Source of the DNA: Rhodococcoides fascians A25f
GTDB taxonomy: Bacteria > Actinomycetota > Actinomycetes > Mycobacteriales > Mycobacteriaceae
Reading direction: 5' to 3'
Length of the DNA stretch: 64,000 nt
NCBI RefSeq assembly: GCF_000760935.2
Contig: NZ_CP049744.1
Span: 3,503,501 to 3,567,500, forward strand
This document shows positions 46,259-55,224 of the stretch, in pieces. The translations under genes were made by a program, and so were the position numbers. The notes beneath the pieces are model-generated. The model had not been told where the DNA came from. It made no database searches and saw nothing but the letters and a program-made list of their open reading frames with translations. Numbering within the stretch: position 1 is the first letter of the stretch; every line of letters starts with the position of its first letter.

Positions 46259-47212
46259 GTGCGTGCGCTGTTGATCGTCAACCCCAATGCGACTTCTACG
46301 ACGGCTGCGGCTCGGGATCTGCTGGCCCATGCGTTGTCGAGTCGTGTTCGAGTCACTGTTGCGCAGACGACTCATCGTGACCATGCGTCGGAACTCGCGC
46401 GCAGTGCCCGTGAGGACGGCATGGGTCTGGTGATCGTTCACGGTGGTGACGGGACGGTCAACGAGGTGATCAACGGTTTGCTCGGGGTGCCGTTACCGAC
46501 GTCGATGCAGGCGGTGACGATCGGTGCCATTCCGCCGATCGCCGTCGTTCCCGGCGGCAGTGCAAACGTGTTCGCGCGATCACTCGGCATCGCGGCAGAT
46601 CCGGTGGCGGCGACCAATCAGTTGATCGGCCTGCTCGATGCGCGAGCTCGGCGAACGATCGGGTTGGGTCATTGTGACAATCGCTGGTTCACGTTCAATG
46701 CGGGTATGGGTCTGGATGCCGATGTGTGCCGGGCGATCGACGCCGGACGCAAGGACGGCAAGCCGGTGTCCGCGACGCGGTATCTGCGGTCGGCTGTACA
46801 GGAATTCTTCAAGCACAAGCGTCGGCCGGCGCGGTTGACGGTGGAGGTTCCCGGGCAGGAGCCCTTCGAAGGTGTGCACTACGCGTTCGTGTCGAATTCG
46901 AGTCCGTGGACCTATCTGAACGAGCGGCCTGTGCACACCAATCCCGGCACGGGTTTCGATTCGGGTCTCGGTGTGTTCGGGATGCGTTCGACTGCCCTGT
47001 TCCCTACGCTTCGGGTGTCGCGACAGTTGTTGGCCAAGGGCGCAGAACCCAAGTCGCGCAAGCTGATTCGAATCGACGACGTTCCCAGTGTCCGCATTTC
47101 TTCCACCGAGCCGGTGGGGTTGCAAATGGATGGGGACTACTTGGGCGAACGTACCGAAGCCGAGTTCTTCGCCACTCCCGATGCGCTGGAAGTTGTCGCT
47201 CCGACCAGGTGA
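46259..47212 (+). CDS. Diacylglycerol/sphingosine kinase-family lipid kinase
   Basis: A 317-residue protein from GTG 46259 (GTG 46247 adds four residues). The kinase signature VIVHGGDGTVNEVINGL near 59 binds nucleotide, and VVPGGSANVFARSLG near 99 and a later GLQMDGDYLG complete the DAGK fold. It phosphorylates a lipid such as diacylglycerol or a phosphatidylinositol-like acceptor; the exact lipid is not deduced. TAGTGT (46245-46250) lies eight bases before the start, so the transcript is probably leaderless. Confidence 0.9.
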   Translation: MRALLIVNPNATSTTAAARDLLAHALSSRVRVTVAQTTHRDHASELARSAREDGMGLVIVHGGDGTVNEVINGLLGVPLPTSMQAVTIGAIPPIAVVPGGSANVFARSLGIAADPVAATNQLIGLLDARARRTIGLGHCDNRWFTFNAGMGLDADVCRAIDAGRKDGKPVSATRYLRSAVQEFFKHKRRPARLTVEVPGQEPFEGVHYAFVSNSSPWTYLNERPVHTNPGTGFDSGLGVFGMRSTALFPTLRVSRQLLAKGAEPKSRKLIRIDDVPSVRISSTEPVGLQMDGDYLGERTEAEFFATPDALEVVAPTR

Positions 47213-47378
47213 TACGCGGTCGTTCCTCGTGCACAGGGATGCCAGGAGGGCAGTTTCCTGCGAAAAAACGAGCGAAATCCGGCAGCTCAGGGTACAAAGG
47301 AGCGCAGAAGGCTAAAGCGAGCCTAACAGAGTGAGCTTGACCACGGTCACGCGCGTATCCCTTGACTTCACCTGAGTT

Positions 47379-47394
47379 CGTGAAAGCATTCACA
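47379..47394 (+). promoter_or_regulatory. Candidate CRP/GlxR-type site upstream of whiB1
   Basis: CGTGAAAGCATTCACA is a near-perfect palindrome GTGA-N6-TCAC matching the actinobacterial CRP consensus. It lies 85 bases before the whiB1 start, and TTGACT at 47362-47367 is nearby. whiB1 of M. tuberculosis is known to be cAMP-CRP controlled, which supports the reading. Confidence 0.6.
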
Positions 47395-47478
47395 AGCAAC
47401 AGTGCGGAAACATTGGTTACCCACTCGTGAACAGAAGAGAAACGAAACGGCGCTTCGGCGCCCGGTAAGGAGCAGAGG

Positions 47479-47733
47479 ATGGACTGGCGCCACAAGGCAA
47501 TTTGTCGCGATGAAGATCCGGAACTATTTTTCCCGGTGGGAAACAGTGGCCCGGCGCTCGCGCAGATCGCCGATGCCAAAGTCGTCTGTACTCGGTGCCC
47601 CGTCACCGCTGAATGCCTGTCCTGGGCACTCGAATCCGGCCAGGACGCAGGAGTATGGGGCGCAATGAGTGAAGACGAGCGCCGTGCACTCAAGCGACGC
47701 AACGCACGTACGCGCGCACGCAGCTCCGTCTAG
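47479..47733 (+). CDS. whiB1: WhiB1 iron-sulfur transcription factor
   Basis: An 84-residue WhiB protein from ATG 47479, with AAGGAG upstream. The four cluster cysteines are Cys9, Cys37, Cys40 and Cys46, followed by the turn GVWGAM and a basic C-terminus (RRALKRRNARTRAR). WhiB1 carries a nitric oxide-sensitive [4Fe-4S] cluster, binds SigA region 4 and is essential in M. tuberculosis. The 266-base upstream region contains a CRP-type site. Transcription ends at a strong terminator after the gene. Confidence 0.96.
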   Translation: MDWRHKAICRDEDPELFFPVGNSGPALAQIADAKVVCTRCPVTAECLSWALESGQDAGVWGAMSEDERRALKRRNARTRARSSV

Positions 47734-47756
47734 GACGCACACGCAGCAACCCGGAG

Positions 47757-47792
47757 GGCCCGGTACCCGCGCAAGCGGATACCGGGCCTTTT
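47757..47792 (+). terminator. Intrinsic terminator of whiB1
   Basis: GGCCCGGTACCCGC (47757-47770) pairs with GCGGATACCGGGCC (47775-47788) with one mismatch and a GCAA loop, followed by TTTT. Canonical rho-independent form. Confidence 0.9.
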
Positions 47793-47841
47793 GCATGCCA
47801 CGGGCCACCGACCGCGTAACGCAATGTTCACCGACGAGGCG

Positions 47842-49320
47842 TCAGGCACGCGGTGCGCGACGCCCCAGAGGGACTCTCAGCATCGCGTCGGTTCCGCCAC
47901 CCGATGCCGGATGCAGGCCGAGCGAACCGTTCAACTCGACCGAGACCAGAGTGCGCACGATCTGCAGTCCGAGACCGTCCGAGCGTTCGAGGGAGAACCC
48001 GGTGGGCAGCCCGCGCCCATCGTCGTGGATGACGACGTCCAACCATTTCGCGGAGCGATCGGCGCTGATTCTCACCACTCCGGCAGATCCGGCGTCGAAA
48101 CCGTGCTCCATCGCGTTCTGTACCAATTCGGTCAGCACCATCACCAGCGGTGTTGCACGCTCTGCCGAGAAGACTCCGAGCTTGCCTTCTCGTGCCACCC
48201 GGACCCGAGGATTGACTGTCGCGATGTCGAGCATTATCGGCACCAAGCGGTCGACGATCTCGTCGAGGTCGACCTCTTCGTCCACCGACATCGACAACAT
48301 TTCGTGAACCACGGCAATGGACGTCACCCGACGGACCGATTCCGCCAGCGCTGTACGTGCTTCCTCGTTCTCCAGGCGACGGGACTGCAGCCGGAGCAGG
48401 GCCGCGACGGTCTGCAGGTTGTTCTTCACCCGATGATGGATCTCCCGGATGGTCGCGTCCTTGCTGAGCAGGGCGCGATCGCGTCGTTTCACCTCGGTGA
48501 CATCACGGACGAGCACCGCAGCACCTGCCGACCGCCCACGGGGCTGGAGCGCGAGGGTGCGCACGAGAACGGTGGCCCCGCGAGCATCGACCTCCATTCG
48601 ATGGCCCACGTTGCCACTGAGGGACGACCGAATGTGGTCGGCAACCTCTTGTGAGTCGAACGGATCGGTGACCAGCGATCGAGTGACCGACGCGAGATCT
48701 CGGCCGGACAGTTCCGTCGTCAGTCCCATCCGGTGGTAGGCCGACAGCGCGTTGGGGCTCGCGTAGTCCACCCGGCCCTCGGTATCCACGCGAATGAAGC
48801 CGTCGCCTGCTCGGGGAGACGAGTTCACGTCGGTGCGCTCCTCCGGTGTGGGAAACGTTCCTTCGCTGATCATCAGACACAGATCGTCGGCGCATTCACG
48901 GTAGGCCACCTCGAGCGCACTGGGCGGTCGAAGCTGAGCCGGGTTGGTGTCACGCGTGAGCACCGCGATCACGTGCTCGCCGCAGCGCACCGGAATGCTC
49001 TCGCTTCGCGTCAGGACGCCGCCCTGGACGATCTCACGTTGCTGCAGAGCGACCATCACATCCGGATGCTCGGACTCGGAAATCGTGGTGCCCACGATGT
49101 CGTGTGTGAACACCGTCGGCGCAGTGGTCGGCCGACACTGGGCAACACACAGCACGTCGGCGGTTCCGATGGACACGTCGTCGGTACCGACCCACAACAA
49201 CACGTCCGCGAACGAGAGGTCGGCCAACAGCTGCCACTCCCCCACAACACGTTGCAGGTGGTCGACCGCAACGCCCGGGAGGTCGGTGTGCTCGGCCAAC
49301 AGGTCACTGAGGGTCGACAC
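47842..49320 (-). CDS. pdtaS: Cytosolic sensor histidine kinase PdtaS
   Basis: A 492-residue protein from GTG 49320 with no membrane segment. An N-terminal GAF-like domain (to about 160), a PAS domain (about 175-275, FIRVDTEGRVDYASPNALSAY), and then a HisKA_2-type dimerisation helix with the phosphorylated His in EIHHRVKNNLQTVAALLRLQ near 300, followed by an HATPase_c domain (ELVQNAMEHGF, DDGRGLP, LGLQIV). It is the actinobacterial HWE/HisKA_2-class kinase PdtaS, which phosphorylates the RNA-binding antiterminator PdtaR (not in this window). It is 21 bases downstream of the biotinyl gene on the same strand. Confidence 0.95.
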   Translation of the reverse strand: MSTLSDLLAEHTDLPGVAVDHLQRVVGEWQLLADLSFADVLLWVGTDDVSIGTADVLCVAQCRPTTAPTVFTHDIVGTTISESEHPDVMVALQQREIVQGGVLTRSESIPVRCGEHVIAVLTRDTNPAQLRPPSALEVAYRECADDLCLMISEGTFPTPEERTDVNSSPRAGDGFIRVDTEGRVDYASPNALSAYHRMGLTTELSGRDLASVTRSLVTDPFDSQEVADHIRSSLSGNVGHRMEVDARGATVLVRTLALQPRGRSAGAAVLVRDVTEVKRRDRALLSKDATIREIHHRVKNNLQTVAALLRLQSRRLENEEARTALAESVRRVTSIAVVHEMLSMSVDEEVDLDEIVDRLVPIMLDIATVNPRVRVAREGKLGVFSAERATPLVMVLTELVQNAMEHGFDAGSAGVVRISADRSAKWLDVVIHDDGRGLPTGFSLERSDGLGLQIVRTLVSVELNGSLGLHPASGGGTDAMLRVPLGRRAPRA

Positions 49321-49341
49321 GAGATATCGGTCGGCCGTGAC

Positions 49342-49557
49342 TCAGGACACGACGGCGATGAGGTCGCCCTGTTGAATGACGTCGCCGACGGCCACATCCA
49401 CGGACGTGACCGTGCCTGCCGTCTCGGCCAGCACCGGAATTTCCATCTTCATCGACTCCAGGATGACCAGGGTGTCACCCACCTCGACCGCGTCACCTCG
49501 AGCCACGACCACCTGAAACACCGTGGACACCATCTCCGCGCGAACGTCCTCGGACAT
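49342..49557 (-). CDS. Biotin/lipoyl attachment domain protein (TB7.3 type)
   Basis: A 71-residue single domain with the biotinylation motif ESMKME around Lys37 and the flanking GDTLVILE and VAVGDVIQQGDLI strands. It is a stand-alone biotinyl carrier (Rv3221c/TB7.3-like) with no catalytic domain, preceded by GAGAGGGG. The enzyme it serves is unknown. Confidence 0.93.
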   Translation of the reverse strand: MSEDVRAEMVSTVFQVVVARGDAVEVGDTLVILESMKMEIPVLAETAGTVTSVDVAVGDVIQQGDLIAVVS

Positions 49558-49676
49558 CGGCGAACCCCTCTCTCACGTCACCACGAACCGCGCTGGACAC
49601 CCACCGGAGACCAGGCCCGTCACAGTAAGCCAATCACACGTGGGAGACTGTACTGAACAAACGAGAGGAGCCCATC

Positions 49677-49751
49677 ATGGGAAAGCGTGGACGTAAGAAA
49701 CGTGCTCGTAAGGGCAACAAGGCCAACCACGGCAAACGTCCGAACAGCTGA
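49677..49751 (+). CDS. 50S ribosomal protein bL37 (24 residues)
   Basis: A 24-codon ORF with AGGAG seven bases before ATG 49677. It starts MGKRGRKKRARKGN and ends NHGKRPNS, and is half Lys/Arg. It matches the tiny actinobacterial protein bL37, first seen in mycobacterial ribosome structures in the 50S subunit near the peptidyl transferase centre rRNA. The gene is monocistronic and followed by a strong hairpin terminator. Too short for ordinary ORF calling, but composition, ribosome site and terminator all support it. Confidence 0.92.
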   Translation: MGKRGRKKRARKGNKANHGKRPNS

Positions 49752-49768
49752 CGGTTTGCCACAAGCCG

Positions 49769-49804
49769 CGAGGGGCCGAGAAGCAGATGCTTCTCGGCCC
49801 CTCG
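49769..49804. terminator. Bidirectional terminator after bL37 and rshA
   Basis: A perfect 17-bp stem: CGAGGGGCCGAGAAGCA (49769-49785) pairs with 49788-49804 across a two-base loop. It lies between bL37 and the convergent rshA. Confidence 0.85.
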
Positions 49805-49838
49805 TCGTTCGGTGGGTCGTCGTTCGACCCGTCTTCGG

Positions 49839-50135
49839 CTACTCGGAGTCGACCTGCCGAGTGAGCACGGTCCGGCGGATCTCGATGCTCAGCCGTTCAC
49901 GGAGACCGGCCGGTGCCTGGTCCCCTCCACACTTGCGTGAGATCAGCCGCTTGACCTTCTCTTCGATTCCGTAGGCCTCGAAGCACGACCCACACTCGTC
50001 GATGTGCTTCTGCAGGCGCGTTCGGCTGGCCTCGTCGCACTCGTTGTCGAGCATGATCCACACGTCCGCGATGACTGCCGAGCAGTCGAGTCGCTCGAAC
50101 TGCTCGTCTCCGTCGGTGTTGCCGGTGCCCGTCAC
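49839..50135 (-). CDS. rshA: Anti-sigma factor RshA (zinc-binding, redox-sensing)
   Basis: A 98-residue ZAS-family protein with the zinc/redox motif HIDECGSC (His44, Cys48, Cys51), plus Cys18, Cys33 and Cys69 outside. It binds SigH under reducing conditions; oxidation of the cysteines releases SigH. The GTG start overlaps the sigH stop (GTGA), so expression is coupled. The pair is autoregulated through the SigH-type promoter at 50955-50981. Confidence 0.93.
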   Translation of the reverse strand: MTGTGNTDGDEQFERLDCSAVIADVWIMLDNECDEASRTRLQKHIDECGSCFEAYGIEEKVKRLISRKCGGDQAPAGLRERLSIEIRRTVLTRQVDSE

Positions 50136-50914
50136 TGGACTACCTCCTGCTCGTGCCGGTCGACTGCGCCGTCCCGGTTGAATCCACGCTCGCGTGCCAC
50201 ATCGGCCAGCAGTCCTCGGAGTTGTTTGCGTCCGCGATGCAGACGCGACATCACCGTTCCGATGGGCGTTCCCATGATCTCGGCGATCTCCTTGTACGGA
50301 AAGCCCTCGACATCGGCGTAGTAGACGGCCATTCGAAACTCTTCGGGAAGGGACTGCAACGCCGCTTTGATGTCGTCGTCCGGCAACGCGTCCAGCGCCT
50401 CCACCTCGGCGGAGCGCAGTCCTGTCGACGTGTGCTCGGCGGTCGCAGCGAGCTGCCAGTCGCTGATCTCGTCGGTGGGGTACTGAGCGGGCTGACGCTG
50501 CTTCTTGCGGTAGGAGTTGATGTAGGTGTTGGTGAGGATCCGGTACAGCCAGGCCTTCAGGTTTGTGCCCTCACGAAACGACCGGAAAGCCGAGTAGGCC
50601 TTCACGAACGTCTCCTGAACCAGGTCCTCGGCGTCGGCGGGGTTGCGCGTCATCCGCAAGGCCGCGCCGTAGAGCTGATCGAGCATCGGCAGCGCGTCGC
50701 GCTCGAAGCGCTCGGTCAACTGCACTCCGGTCTCGGCTGCCCTCTGCTCCGCGATCGCCTTCTCGTCGTCTACTGCAGCGACGGGATTGCTGGCTTCTGT
50801 CACGCTGATCCCTTCGATAGCTTCCACCGCCCAGGCTACCGCGCCCGAAGTCGACTTCTGCGAAGAGATCACCCCCTTCAGCACGAGGGGACGTCCCGCG
50901 GTCAGCACTGCCAT
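50132..50914 (-). CDS. sigH: RNA polymerase sigma factor SigH (ECF, oxidative/heat stress)
   Basis: An ECF sigma factor of 260 residues from ATG 50914 (ribosome site GGAAGGAAAG). A GTG at 50803 (AAGGG seven bases upstream) would give a 223-residue form that matches the usual length. Sigma-2 region ([27 protein letters not shown]), linker and sigma-4 region ([46 protein letters not shown]) are intact. SigH directs the thiol-stress regulon (thioredoxin, mycoredoxin, Clp). It overlaps rshA. The upstream promoter fits SigH itself, so a stress-induced message would include the longer start. Confidence 0.95.
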   Translation of the reverse strand: MAVLTAGRPLVLKGVISSQKSTSGAVAWAVEAIEGISVTEASNPVAAVDDEKAIAEQRAAETGVQLTERFERDALPMLDQLYGAALRMTRNPADAEDLVQETFVKAYSAFRSFREGTNLKAWLYRILTNTYINSYRKKQRQPAQYPTDEISDWQLAATAEHTSTGLRSAEVEALDALPDDDIKAALQSLPEEFRMAVYYADVEGFPYKEIAEIMGTPIGTVMSRLHRGRKQLRGLLADVARERGFNRDGAVDRHEQEVVQ

Positions 50915-50954
50915 TCGTCTTTCCTTCCGCCTGCATCCGTATCTGTGGTTACAC

Positions 50955-50981
50955 AACACAGGTCGGCACCGCCATGTTCCC
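50955..50981 (-). promoter_or_regulatory. SigH-type autoregulatory promoter of sigH-rshA
   Basis: On the minus strand GGAA (50977-50980, as GGGAAC) and GTT (50955-50957) are 19 bases apart, the same architecture as before mrx1. It is about 40 bases upstream of the long sigH start, in the region shared with the divergent ybaK. Confidence 0.65.
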
Positions 50982-51004
50982 GGGCTGGAACTAGAGTTCA
51001 GCGG

Positions 51005-51496
51005 ATGGCTGCGTCGACCCCCGCTCTTGCGCTGCTCACGGCACGCAAGGTGGCGCACACCGTGCATTCCTACGACCACGATCCGCAGGCGCAGTCCTAC
51101 GGCGAGGAGGCGGCGCAGGTACTCGTCGACCGACTCGGGGTTCGACCCGAACAAGTCTTCAAGACCCTGATCGTCGAACGTGCGGACCGATCGCTCGCCG
51201 TCGCGATCGTCCCCGTCACGACGATGCTCTCACTCAAGGCCGCGGCGACCGCCCTGGCCACCAGAAAGATCGCAATGGCCGCCAGGGCTGCCGCCGAACG
51301 TTCCTCCGGCTACGTCTTCGGTGGAATATCACCTCTCGGCCAACGCAAGTCCCTCCCCACAGCCATCGACGACTCCGCTCTGAAGTTCGAGACGATTCTG
51401 TGCAGCGCAGGCCGCCGTGGCCTGGAAATCGAACTCGCCCCGGCCGACCTCGTCCGGCTCACCCGCGCGACAACCGCTCCCATCGCCGCGCGCTGA
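51005..51496 (+). CDS. ybaK: Cys-tRNA(Pro)/aminoacyl-tRNA deacylase YbaK
   Basis: A 163-residue protein from ATG 51005. It has the YbaK/INS fold with [24 protein letters not shown] and [17 protein letters not shown] (the Lys and Gly-rich motifs of YbaK). It removes Cys mischarged onto tRNA(Pro) in trans. It is six bases upstream of aroA on the same strand and divergent from sigH. Confidence 0.92.
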   Translation: MAASTPALALLTARKVAHTVHSYDHDPQAQSYGEEAAQVLVDRLGVRPEQVFKTLIVERADRSLAVAIVPVTTMLSLKAAATALATRKIAMAARAAAERSSGYVFGGISPLGQRKSLPTAIDDSALKFETILCSAGRRGLEIELAPADLVRLTRATTAPIAAR

Positions 51497-51502
51497 TCGC
51501 GA

Positions 51503-52819
51503 ATGAGCGAAGATGGACGCGTGAGCAATTGGACAGCACCCGCCGCGGCCGCACCCGTCGATGCAACAGTCACACTGCCCGGATCGAAATCCATCACCAA
51601 TCGCGCACTGATCATCGCTGCCCTCGCGTCCGGCCCGTCGACGATCGTCGGTGCCCTCCGCAGCCGTGACACCGACCTCATGATCGACGCTCTGACGACT
51701 CTGGGAATCGACATCACCGCCGCAGACGACGACAGGACGACACTGCGAGTCACTCCGGCACCGCTGCACGGCGGATCGGTGGAGTGCGGGCTGGCAGGTA
51801 CCGTCATGCGCTTCGTGCCGCCTCTCGCTGCACTCGCCGACGGCGAAGTATCCTTCGACGGCGACGAGCAAGCACGCATCCGCCCTCTCGACACGATCCT
51901 CGACGCACTGCGCGCCGTGGGTGCCGAGATCGAGGGCAGTGCGCTTCCGTTCACGATGAGCGGTACGGGCTCGCTGCGAGGCGGGGCCGTCGAGATCGAC
52001 GCCTCGGGATCCTCGCAGTTCGTCTCCGGTCTGATGCTCTCGGCGGCGGCGTTCGACGAGGGAATCGAGATCCACCACACCGGTAAGCCCGTTCCGTCCA
52101 TGCCGCACATCGACATGACCGTGGAGATGCTGAGGCGAGCCGGAGTACGTGTGGACACTCCCGAAACCGGTGGCGACGCGAACACCTGGCGTGTGTACCC
52201 GGGTCCGATCACACCGATCGAGTGGATCATCGAGCCGGATCTGTCCAATGCCACCCCGTTCCTGGCCGCCGCAGCCGTCACGAGAGGCAGAGTGCGCGTG
52301 CCGAATTGGCCACAGTCGACCACCCAGCCCGGTGACGCGATTCGCGAGATCCTCGCGCTGATGGGCGCTCGGGTCGATCTGACTGCGGGCACCCTGACGG
52401 TCGAGGGTCCGGATACGTTGCGCGGCATAGACTTCGATCTCCACGACGTCGGCGAGCTGACACCGACGGTCGCGGCGCTCGCAGCCCTGGCCGAGGGACC
52501 GTCGATTCTCCGCGGCATCGCCCACCTGCGTGGTCACGAGACCGACCGACTCGCGGCGCTCACCACCGAAATCGTCCGGCTCGGTGGGCGTGCGGTGGAA
52601 ACCGACGACGGCATCAGGATCGATCCGGTACCGCTGCACGGCGGCAGCTGGCGCGCCTACGCCGACCACCGGATGGCCACGGCCGGCGCCATCGTCGGAT
52701 TGCGCGTCCCCGGCGTCGAGGTCGACGACATCGGCACCACCGCCAAGACCCTTCCGGGCTTCGAGAAGCTCTGGGACGCAATGTTGTCCACCACCACATC
52801 GAGCGAGGTCGGCTCCTGA
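51503..52819 (+). CDS. aroA: 3-phosphoshikimate 1-carboxyvinyltransferase (EPSP synthase)
   Basis: A 438-residue protein from ATG 51503. The EPSP synthase signature [10 protein letters not shown] is at residues 25-34, with the later [18 protein letters not shown], the DEQARIRPL substrate-binding Arg and a C-terminal [14 protein letters not shown]. It joins shikimate-3-phosphate and phosphoenolpyruvate in the shikimate pathway. It overlaps rsgA by the CTGA junction at its stop. Confidence 0.97.
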   Translation: MSEDGRVSNWTAPAAAAPVDATVTLPGSKSITNRALIIAALASGPSTIVGALRSRDTDLMIDALTTLGIDITAADDDRTTLRVTPAPLHGGSVECGLAGTVMRFVPPLAALADGEVSFDGDEQARIRPLDTILDALRAVGAEIEGSALPFTMSGTGSLRGGAVEIDASGSSQFVSGLMLSAAAFDEGIEIHHTGKPVPSMPHIDMTVEMLRRAGVRVDTPETGGDANTWRVYPGPITPIEWIIEPDLSNATPFLAAAAVTRGRVRVPNWPQSTTQPGDAIREILALMGARVDLTAGTLTVEGPDTLRGIDFDLHDVGELTPTVAALAALAEGPSILRGIAHLRGHETDRLAALTTEIVRLGGRAVETDDGIRIDPVPLHGGSWRAYADHRMATAGAIVGLRVPGVEVDDIGTTAKTLPGFEKLWDAMLSTTTSSEVGS

Positions 52820-53805
52820 CCGCCCGTCGATACGACGAATCCGACGTCCGCATTCGACCGGGTAAGAGTTCTCGCCCACGCACCAAGACGCGACCCGAAC
52901 ACAACGACGCCGAAGCAGGAATGGTCGTCTCGGTCGACCGAGGCCGATGGGGCTGTGTGCTCGGCGGTGACCCGACTCGACCGGTCGTGACGATGCGCGC
53001 CCGCGAGCTGGGCCGGACCCCGATCGTGGTGGGCGACGAAGTCGACATAGTGGGAGACCTGTCGGGCAAGGTCGACACCCTGGCTCGTATCGTGCGCGTG
53101 GCCGAGCGCCGCACGGTCCTGCGGCGCACCGCGGACGACACCGACCCGTTCGAGCGCGTCGTGGTGGCCAATGCAGACAGGTTGCTCATCGTGGCGGCAC
53201 TCGCAGACCCGCCGCCGCGCACCGGTTTCGTCGAACGAGCTCTGGTCGCCGCGTACGTCGGTGGCCTCGAACCCGTGCTGTGCCTGACGAAGAGCGACTT
53301 GGCCGCCCCCGAGGAATTCACCGCCGCATTCGCCGATCTCGATGTCCCCGTGGTGTTGGCGGGTCAGTCCGAGGACCTCACCGAACTGACCGCGATGCTG
53401 ACGAACGACGTGACCGCCCTCATCGGCCACTCGGGCGTCGGAAAATCCACTCTCGTCAACAGATTGGTGCCCGATGCCTATCGGGCCACCGGAGTGGTCT
53501 CGGGCGTCGGAAAAGGCCGTCACACCTCGACACAGTCGGTGGCGCTACCGCTGCCGGGCGGCGGCTGGGTGGTCGACACGCCGGGTATCCGATCGTTCGG
53601 ACTCGCGCACATCTCCCCCGAGAACGTCGTCGCCGCGTTCTCCGATCTGGCCGACACGATCGAAGACTGCCCGCGCGGGTGCACCCACCTCGGCCCTCCG
53701 GCCGATCCCGAATGTGCCCTCGACTCGCTCACCGGGGACGCGGCACGACGCGTCGCTGCCGTTCGTCTACTTCTCGAAGCCGTTCGAACGAACGAAGCCT
53801 GGTAG
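52816..53805 (+). CDS. rsgA: Ribosome small subunit-dependent GTPase RsgA
   Basis: A 329-residue circularly permuted GTPase when read from CTG 52816; the first ATG (52921) begins 35 residues later. The N-terminal sequence [21 protein letters not shown] is family-like (it closely matches the M. tuberculosis RsgA N-terminus), showing that translation starts upstream of 52921. An OB-fold domain, then the permuted G motifs: G4-like LCLTKSDL, G1 GHSGVGKST (about 204-212) and G3 [12 protein letters not shown], and a C-terminal zinc knuckle [17 protein letters not shown]. RsgA assists 30S maturation and releases in response to GTP hydrolysis. The start overlaps the aroA stop as CTGA. Confidence 0.93.
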   Translation: MTARRYDESDVRIRPGKSSRPRTKTRPEHNDAEAGMVVSVDRGRWGCVLGGDPTRPVVTMRARELGRTPIVVGDEVDIVGDLSGKVDTLARIVRVAERRTVLRRTADDTDPFERVVVANADRLLIVAALADPPPRTGFVERALVAAYVGGLEPVLCLTKSDLAAPEEFTAAFADLDVPVVLAGQSEDLTELTAMLTNDVTALIGHSGVGKSTLVNRLVPDAYRATGVVSGVGKGRHTSTQSVALPLPGGGWVVDTPGIRSFGLAHISPENVVAAFSDLADTIEDCPRGCTHLGPPADPECALDSLTGDAARRVAAVRLLLEAVRTNEAW

Positions 53806-53832
53806 ACACCCGAGGGTCTCTACCAGGCTTCG
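53793..53832. terminator. Bidirectional terminator between rsgA and desA3
   Basis: A perfect 14-bp outer stem (CGAAGCCTGGTAGA, 53793-53806, with 53819-53832) plus inner ACCC/GGGT pairing. The rsgA stop lies within the stem; convergent genes flank it. Confidence 0.85.
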
Positions 53833-53850
53833 CTACCGAATCGGCGTCGG

Positions 53851-55101
53851 TCAGGCTGCCTTGCCGACCAATTTGCGAATTCCCTTGCGCTTCTTGGTTT
53901 CCGCGATTGCCGTGCGCAGACCGCGACGCTTGCCGGTCTCCGGGTCGACGGTGAACAGGCCGGCTGGAGCATCGGCCCACTTGCGCTCCGACGCGGTCTC
54001 GGGAGCATCGTCGCTCGTTGCCTTCAAGTACTTGTTGGGCAGCGACAGCTTCGCGATGGTGCGCCACGAGAGGAAGTACTGGTGCACGATCGAACCGGTC
54101 GTGTACGGCAGGTCGTACTTCTCGGCGAGCTCGAGAACCCGAACCTTGATCTCCCGCAGTCGATTGCTGGGGAGGTCGGGGAACAGGTGGTGCTCGATCT
54201 GGTAGCACAGGTTGCCGCTCATGAACTCCATGACGGGACCGGCGTTGAAGTTCGCGCTGCCGAGCATCTGACGCAGGTACCACTGCCCCTGCGTCTCGCC
54301 TTCCATGTCGGACTTGGTGAACTTCTCCGCACCGTCGGGGAAGTGGCCGCAGAAAATGACGGTGTTGGTCCACACGTTGCGCATCATGTTGGCGACGATG
54401 TTCGCCGTCAACGTGCTCTTCCAGGCGGGACCGGTGAGCAATGGATGGAGGACGTAGTCCTTGCCGATCTGCTTGCCGACCTTCTCCAGTACTTCGCGCC
54501 GCTTCTGCTCGAATTCCTCGCGCGGCACTCGGCCCTTGGCCACCTTGCCCAGTTCGAGGTGCTGAAGCGCCACTCCGTACTCGAAGAACAACTGCAGCAG
54601 CAGGTTGTAGACGGGGTTGCCGATGTTGAAGGGCTTCCACCGCTGATCGCGGGTGACCCGGAGGAGGCCGTAGCCCACGTCGTCGTCCATACCCAACACG
54701 TTGGTGTACTTGTGGTGGATGTAGTTGTGCGTCTGCTTCCAGTGCGCCGACGGACCCGTGTTGTCCCACTCCCACGAGGTGGAGTGAATCTCCGGATCGT
54801 TCATCCAGTCCCACTGTCCGTGCATGACGTTGTGGCCGAGTTCCATGTTCTCGATGATCTTGGCGACCCCGAGCATGGCAGTTCCGACCAGCCACGCCGG
54901 ACGGCGGCGGCTGGCGAACAGCACGGCCCTGCCGCCGATATCGAGGGAGCGCTGCAAGCGGATCGTGTTCTTGACGTACCGGGCGTCGCGTTCGCCGCGA
55001 GACGCCTCGATGTCCCGCCGAATCGCGTCGAGCTCGTGGCCCAGCGCTTCGATGTCAGCGTCGGTCAGATGCGCGTATTCTTTGACGTCCGTAATCGCCA
55101 T
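53851..55101 (-). CDS. desA3: Fatty acid desaturase DesA3 (delta-9 acyl-CoA type)
   Basis: A 416-residue protein from ATG 55101, with AGGAGG nine bases upstream. Three histidine boxes of the membrane diiron desaturases are present: HNVMH (90-94), HNYIHH (125-130) and QIEHHLFP near 305. Hydrophobic segments lie around 60-85 and 210-260. It corresponds to mycobacterial DesA3, which with a dedicated oxidoreductase makes oleate/palmitoleate from stearoyl/palmitoyl-CoA. The reductase partner is the ferredoxin reductase at 56635-57762. A 17-bp operator lies at 55184-55200. It has a lysine-rich basic C-terminus. Confidence 0.95.
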   Translation of the reverse strand: MAITDVKEYAHLTDADIEALGHELDAIRRDIEASRGERDARYVKNTIRLQRSLDIGGRAVLFASRRRPAWLVGTAMLGVAKIIENMELGHNVMHGQWDWMNDPEIHSTSWEWDNTGPSAHWKQTHNYIHHKYTNVLGMDDDVGYGLLRVTRDQRWKPFNIGNPVYNLLLQLFFEYGVALQHLELGKVAKGRVPREEFEQKRREVLEKVGKQIGKDYVLHPLLTGPAWKSTLTANIVANMMRNVWTNTVIFCGHFPDGAEKFTKSDMEGETQGQWYLRQMLGSANFNAGPVMEFMSGNLCYQIEHHLFPDLPSNRLREIKVRVLELAEKYDLPYTTGSIVHQYFLSWRTIAKLSLPNKYLKATSDDAPETASERKWADAPAGLFTVDPETGKRRGLRTAIAETKKRKGIRKLVGKAA

Positions 55102-55183
55102 GGGAAAAAACCTCCTGGCAGTCGTGAACACACAGCACGCATGTATGCGCTATGTGCAATTCCGTCACCTACCGTATCGTAAC

Positions 55184-55200
55184 TTACGGTTCCGTAGGTT
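55184..55200 (+). promoter_or_regulatory. Desaturase operator, copy 1 (before desA3)
   Basis: TTACGGTTCCGTAGGTT on the plus strand: inverted arms TTACG/CGTAG around four bases. It lies 83 bases upstream of the desA3 start. An adjacent related but weaker site (CCTACCGTATCGTAAC) is at 55168-55183. Same motif as at 56581-56597 and 57803-57819. Confidence 0.65.
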
Positions 55201-55224
55201 AGTGGCGGAAATCTGTGTGACGAT

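Noticed and set aside
47300..47330. An IdeR/DtxR-like iron box before whiB1
   Set aside because: Only half-sites (AGCCTAAC) match; the palindrome is too poor to support.
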